Below, piece by piece: positions 60,868 through 64,000 of a stretch of DNA of 64,000 nt; the stretch's first letter is position 1; each line of letters starts with the position of its first letter. The stretch covers positions 930,001 through 994,000 of the forward strand of contig NZ_JABMKW010000008.1 in assembly GCF_013204795.1 (NCBI RefSeq), in the 5' to 3' direction. This stretch comes from Pedobacter panaciterrae (GTDB lineage: Bacteria > Bacteroidota > Bacteroidia > Sphingobacteriales > Sphingobacteriaceae). The notes beneath the pieces are model-generated. The model saw only the letters and a list, made by a program, of their open reading frames with translations. It was not told the origin of the DNA and ran no database searches. Made by a program: the position numbers and the translations under genes.

Positions 60868-63710
60868 TGAAACGAAAGATAGTAAGTGTGTTCTTGTCAG
60901 GCCTTTTTTGGGTTGGTATGGCAAGGGCTCAGCACATCAAAATACCTTCTTTAACCCATACTGAACACCCAAGACTGCTCACCGATGCGAAAACGGGAAA
61001 AGCACGACTGGCCACATTGATTAGTCGTGAAGATTGGGCAAAAACTACATATGAGAAAATTACTGCTGAGGTAAGTCCTTACGTTGATCGGCATCAACAA
61101 GACAGCACCTGGATGGTTTCCCGCCTGCAGATGTACTGGAATACCCATTCAACAGATGTTTTCATAAAAAATGGCGCTTATGCCTATGCAACAGGAAAAG
61201 CGCCGGTCCCAACAGTACGGTTTACCGGTACCAGAGATGTTGTCAGTCAGTATATGCGGCCTAAACTGGAAGATATTAAACCCTACATGGATCAGGATGG
61301 CAAGGTCTATTTTCAAAGCAAGGGATCCGGACAGGACTGGGAATGGGTAGATCAGTCTAAAACAGGCAGAAGTATTGAATCGATAAATATTGAAATCATC
61401 AATAAGGCAAGAGATGCGGCAATGATTTACTGGCATACCGGATCAGAAAAATATGGAAAATTCGCTTACGATCTTTTCAATACCTATATGACCGGAATGT
61501 ATTACCGGAATGAACCAATAGACCTGAACAAAGGGCATGATCAGACTTTGGTAGGTTTGTCGTCATTTGAAGTAATTCATGAAGACATGCTGGAGCCTTT
61601 AACTGCATGCTATGATTTTTTGCATGGCTACATTCAAAAAAAACACCCCAAACAATTGCCTTTGTATGCAGAAACATTTAAGAGATGGGCGGATATTGTT
61701 ATTAAAAACGGTGTGCCTTTCAATAATTGGAACCTGATAGAGGCAAGGTTTGTTGCCTGCATCGCCCTGATACTTGAAAATGATCAGGTTTATCCGGATA
61801 AAAAAGGTTGTGGGTACTATCTGGATCAGATTTTGAATCAAACTCATACACGGCAATGGGCTCTTACCGATATTTTAAAGAAAGGCTATGATCCCAAGAC
61901 GGGAATATGGGCCGAATCTCCGGGCTATTCGGTAAATGTTTTGGCTGATTTTACGGGTTTTGTAAACTTCTTTGATAGAACCATGAAAATGGATCTCTTA
62001 CCTGAACTGCCTGTGCTTAGTCAGGCAGTTTCTGCACAGCCACAATACTTATTTCCCAATGGGTCTATCGTTGGATTTGGGGACACTCATTATGGGCCAA
62101 TCCGCATGGAACCCATGGAAGATCTGATCAGGAATGCCAGGTTGCATGGAAAAAAACAACAGGAATTATATTATACACGTTTGTTAAAAACAATGCAGAA
62201 TCTGCGACAAAAGGAGGAATCAGGTTTGCCAAAGTTAAGGACTGGTTTTATGTCTTTGTTTAGTAATCCACCTTTAACGCTTAGTGAATCGGTAGCAACT
62301 GGTTTACCAGAGGATTATATGACTGCCACTTTTTGGGCGCCTAATGTAGCCTGGATGGTACAGCGCAATGGTATTGATCCGCACCATGGCCTAATGATCT
62401 CTCAGGCCGGTTCAGGCGGAAATCATGCGCATGCGAACGGAATTGCGATGGAATTATATGGGAAAGGCTTGATACTTGCTCCTGAAGGGGGAATTGGAGG
62501 TAGTTATTTTCAATCCGATTATGCAGAATATTACTCTCAGTTCCCGGCACACAATACTGTAGTGGTAGATGGCATTTCATCATACCCTACTATGAAAAGT
62601 AACCATTTTCTTAAACTACAGGGTGCTTATCCGGAACCGGGTATAAAACAGGGATACTTTAAGGATGTTACTTATTCGAATTTACTGTTTCTGGAACCAG
62701 AGACCAATTCTAACCAGAACAGGCTAATGAGCATTGTACGAACCAGTGACTCTAGTGGGTATTATGTTGATGTTTTCCGGTCGGCTAAAAAAAATGGAGG
62801 TGATAAGTATCATGATTATATCTATCATAATCTAGGGCAGCGACTTAGTCTTACTGATGCCTTAAAAAAGCCATTGCCCTTAAAGGCTACTGATAAGCTG
62901 ACCTTTGCCAATGAGGAGCTGATGGGTTATGATTATTGGTACGATAAGCAGTCTGTCGTTTCATCAGGCGATTTCAATGGCAGGTTTGAGCTAGATATTC
63001 CTGGAAGGGCAGGAGTATATATGAACATGTGGATGAAAGGATATCCGGATCGTGAGATTTTCAGCGTGAAAGCACCACCCTCAAAATCCTGGAGAAAAGA
63101 TCAGTTGATACCTGATAGTATTGCCAACTTGCCTTTACCTACTGTTGTGGTACGTCAGAATGGAGCGGCATGGGAGCGCCCCTTTGTAGCAGTTTACGAG
63201 CCTGCCGAAGGTAATACTGGAGGAGATATTGCCAGGATCTCTTCATTTGCAGGGGTAGGAAATGATTCTTCTTTTGCGGGAATCCAGGTTGAAAGTAAAA
63301 ATGGAATGATCGATTATATTTTTGCAGGGGCAGCGGCCGAAAGCATTAAATATCAGGATATACAGTTTAAAGGTACTTATGGAATGGCGAGAGCTAAAGC
63401 TGATGGATTAGTGTTTTTGTTTCTTACTGATGGGAATGAACTCTCAAAATCTGGATATGGTCTGTTCGCCGGTAAAAGTGCTTCGGCAGTGTTGTCTTTT
63501 AAAGACAAACAGATTTTTTTCAGCTCATCCGCCGAAATCAATCTAACACTTCCCGACGTTTACCTTAGCGATAAAGAAGTTTCAATAAGCTTTACCATTG
63601 AAGGAAAGCTGAAAAGAATAATAGGTAATAGATTGGAAAACAATGGAACAAAGGTTGTTTCTTTTATGATGCCGGCTTTGAATCTCACCGAAATTGCTAT
63701 TAAACAGTAA
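60867..63710 (+). CDS. heparinase II/III-like polysaccharide lyase
   Basis: 947-residue exported protein (signal ends ARAQ). The N-terminal two thirds form an alpha-helical toroid (HPRLLTDAKTGKARLATLI, VPFNNWNLIEARFVACIALIL, GIWAESPGYSVNVLADFTGFVNFFD) and the C-terminal part carries the heparinase II/III beta-sheet signature GGNHAHANGIAMELYGKG, ILAPEGG and YYSQFPAHNTVVVDGIS. NNW/Glu, Tyr in SPGYS and His in NHAHAN are in the place of typical catalytic or metal sites. Such lyases cleave uronic acid-containing chains (alginate, glycosaminoglycan, other). Within a pectin-like locus, an uronide of plant or microbial origin is likely. The ATG overlaps the MFS stop by 1 bp. Confidence 0.9.
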   Translation: MKRKIVSVFLSGLFWVGMARAQHIKIPSLTHTEHPRLLTDAKTGKARLATLISREDWAKTTYEKITAEVSPYVDRHQQDSTWMVSRLQMYWNTHSTDVFIKNGAYAYATGKAPVPTVRFTGTRDVVSQYMRPKLEDIKPYMDQDGKVYFQSKGSGQDWEWVDQSKTGRSIESINIEIINKARDAAMIYWHTGSEKYGKFAYDLFNTYMTGMYYRNEPIDLNKGHDQTLVGLSSFEVIHEDMLEPLTACYDFLHGYIQKKHPKQLPLYAETFKRWADIVIKNGVPFNNWNLIEARFVACIALILENDQVYPDKKGCGYYLDQILNQTHTRQWALTDILKKGYDPKTGIWAESPGYSVNVLADFTGFVNFFDRTMKMDLLPELPVLSQAVSAQPQYLFPNGSIVGFGDTHYGPIRMEPMEDLIRNARLHGKKQQELYYTRLLKTMQNLRQKEESGLPKLRTGFMSLFSNPPLTLSESVATGLPEDYMTATFWAPNVAWMVQRNGIDPHHGLMISQAGSGGNHAHANGIAMELYGKGLILAPEGGIGGSYFQSDYAEYYSQFPAHNTVVVDGISSYPTMKSNHFLKLQGAYPEPGIKQGYFKDVTYSNLLFLEPETNSNQNRLMSIVRTSDSSGYYVDVFRSAKKNGGDKYHDYIYHNLGQRLSLTDALKKPLPLKATDKLTFANEELMGYDYWYDKQSVVSSGDFNGRFELDIPGRAGVYMNMWMKGYPDREIFSVKAPPSKSWRKDQLIPDSIANLPLPTVVVRQNGAAWERPFVAVYEPAEGNTGGDIARISSFAGVGNDSSFAGIQVESKNGMIDYIFAGAAAESIKYQDIQFKGTYGMARAKADGLVFLFLTDGNELSKSGYGLFAGKSASAVLSFKDKQIFFSSSAEINLTLPDVYLSDKEVSISFTIEGKLKRIIGNRLENNGTKVVSFMMPALNLTEIAIKQ

Positions 63711-63728
63711 TACCAATATCTTTAGGTT

Positions 63729-64000
63729 ATGACAAAGAAACTATCCATAAGAGATATTGCGGACGAACTAAACATATCCAAGACCACAGTATCTCTTATT
63801 TTAAATGGTAAGGCAAAGGAAAACAGGATCAGCGATGTGCTGATCGAGCGGGTGGTAAATCATGTGGAGAGGAGGGATTATAAGCCTAACCAGCTTGCAA
63901 AAAGCCTTAGCACCGGTAAAACCATGATTATTGGTCTCATGGTCGAAAAAATTTCTGATTATTTCTTTGCGCAGGTAGCTTATCATATCGAAGAGCTGGC
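63729..64000 (+). CDS. LacI-family regulator, cut by the right edge
   Basis: First 90 residues of a second LacI-type regulator: HTH LSIRDIADELNISKTTVSLILNGKAKE, hinge DYKPNQLAKSLSTGKT and the first strand of the sensor domain (MIIGLMVEKISDYFFAQVAYHIEEL). The HTH is of the usual LacI kind but differs from the regulator at 57312, so it may answer to another sugar. It starts 18 bp after the lyase stop, with no terminator seen between. Confidence 0.9.
   Translation, partial: MTKKLSIRDIADELNISKTTVSLILNGKAKENRISDVLIERVVNHVERRDYKPNQLAKSLSTGKTMIIGLMVEKISDYFFAQVAYHIEEL

Noticed and set aside
1..64000. Mobile elements, CRISPR arrays, prophage genes, tRNA and rRNA
   Set aside because: No transposase, integrase or phage-like protein, no regularly spaced repeats and no complete tRNA or rRNA segment was seen. 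The only repeat of note is the inverted repeat at 49215-49306.

Overview
The window looks like chromosomal DNA of a Bacteroidota species, most likely Sphingobacteriaceae close to Pedobacter. The grounds are: four SusC/SusD pairs (one SusC cut by the left edge), two further TonB-dependent receptors, many lipoproteins of the SusD type, AT-rich promoters of the TTG-N19-TAnnTTTG kind, a 59-residue Hc1-like histone H1 homologue, an ECF sigma/FecR pair, and coding density and base composition typical of that family. No rRNA, tRNA, CRISPR array, transposase or integrase was found. The genus is an inference from gene content, not from a marker gene.

Layout. 1-6.7 kb: SusC (5' end missing), SusD and a GH35 beta-galactosidase lipoprotein, a small glycan-uptake locus. 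6.8-9.7 kb: a small lipoprotein, an AraC-type regulator and two tandem short-chain dehydrogenases. 9.8-22.0 kb: two SusCD pairs without carbohydrate-active enzymes, separated by a two-gene operon (a secreted protein of unknown function and a DUF218-type protein). 22.1-27.7 kb: a Cys/His-rich exported protein with a TonB receptor (probably metal-related), then a second TonB receptor whose long 5' leader encodes a 19-residue peptide ending in four cysteines, with alternative hairpins behind it. This has the form of a cysteine-sensing transcription attenuator and is the most interesting item in the window.

27.8-40.3 kb is mixed housekeeping and accessory sequence: small lipoprotein, DUF4142 protein, Hc1-like protein, SDR plus AraC regulator, PAS histidine kinase, DUF1801/YdeI protein, DinB-like protein, ABC exporter, bestrophin-like channel, and a tight five-gene minus-strand operon of small membrane proteins and a lipoprotein. 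A TPR/transmembrane/HTH regulator faces that operon across a short intergenic region with phased CTACA repeats.

42.3-64 kb is a large polysaccharide-utilisation region. An ECF sigma factor and FecR anti-sigma precede an STN-domain SusC and its SusD. After a perfect 29-bp inverted repeat come GH28, GH92, a glucose/sorbosone dehydrogenase-like protein, GH2, a LacI regulator, a beta-propeller protein, a micro-ORF, an FucP-like MFS importer, a heparinase II/III-like lyase and the start of a second LacI gene. Together these suggest outer-membrane capture, periplasmic trimming and sugar import for a complex pectin-like or uronic-acid-containing glycan. The exact substrate cannot be read from sequence alone.
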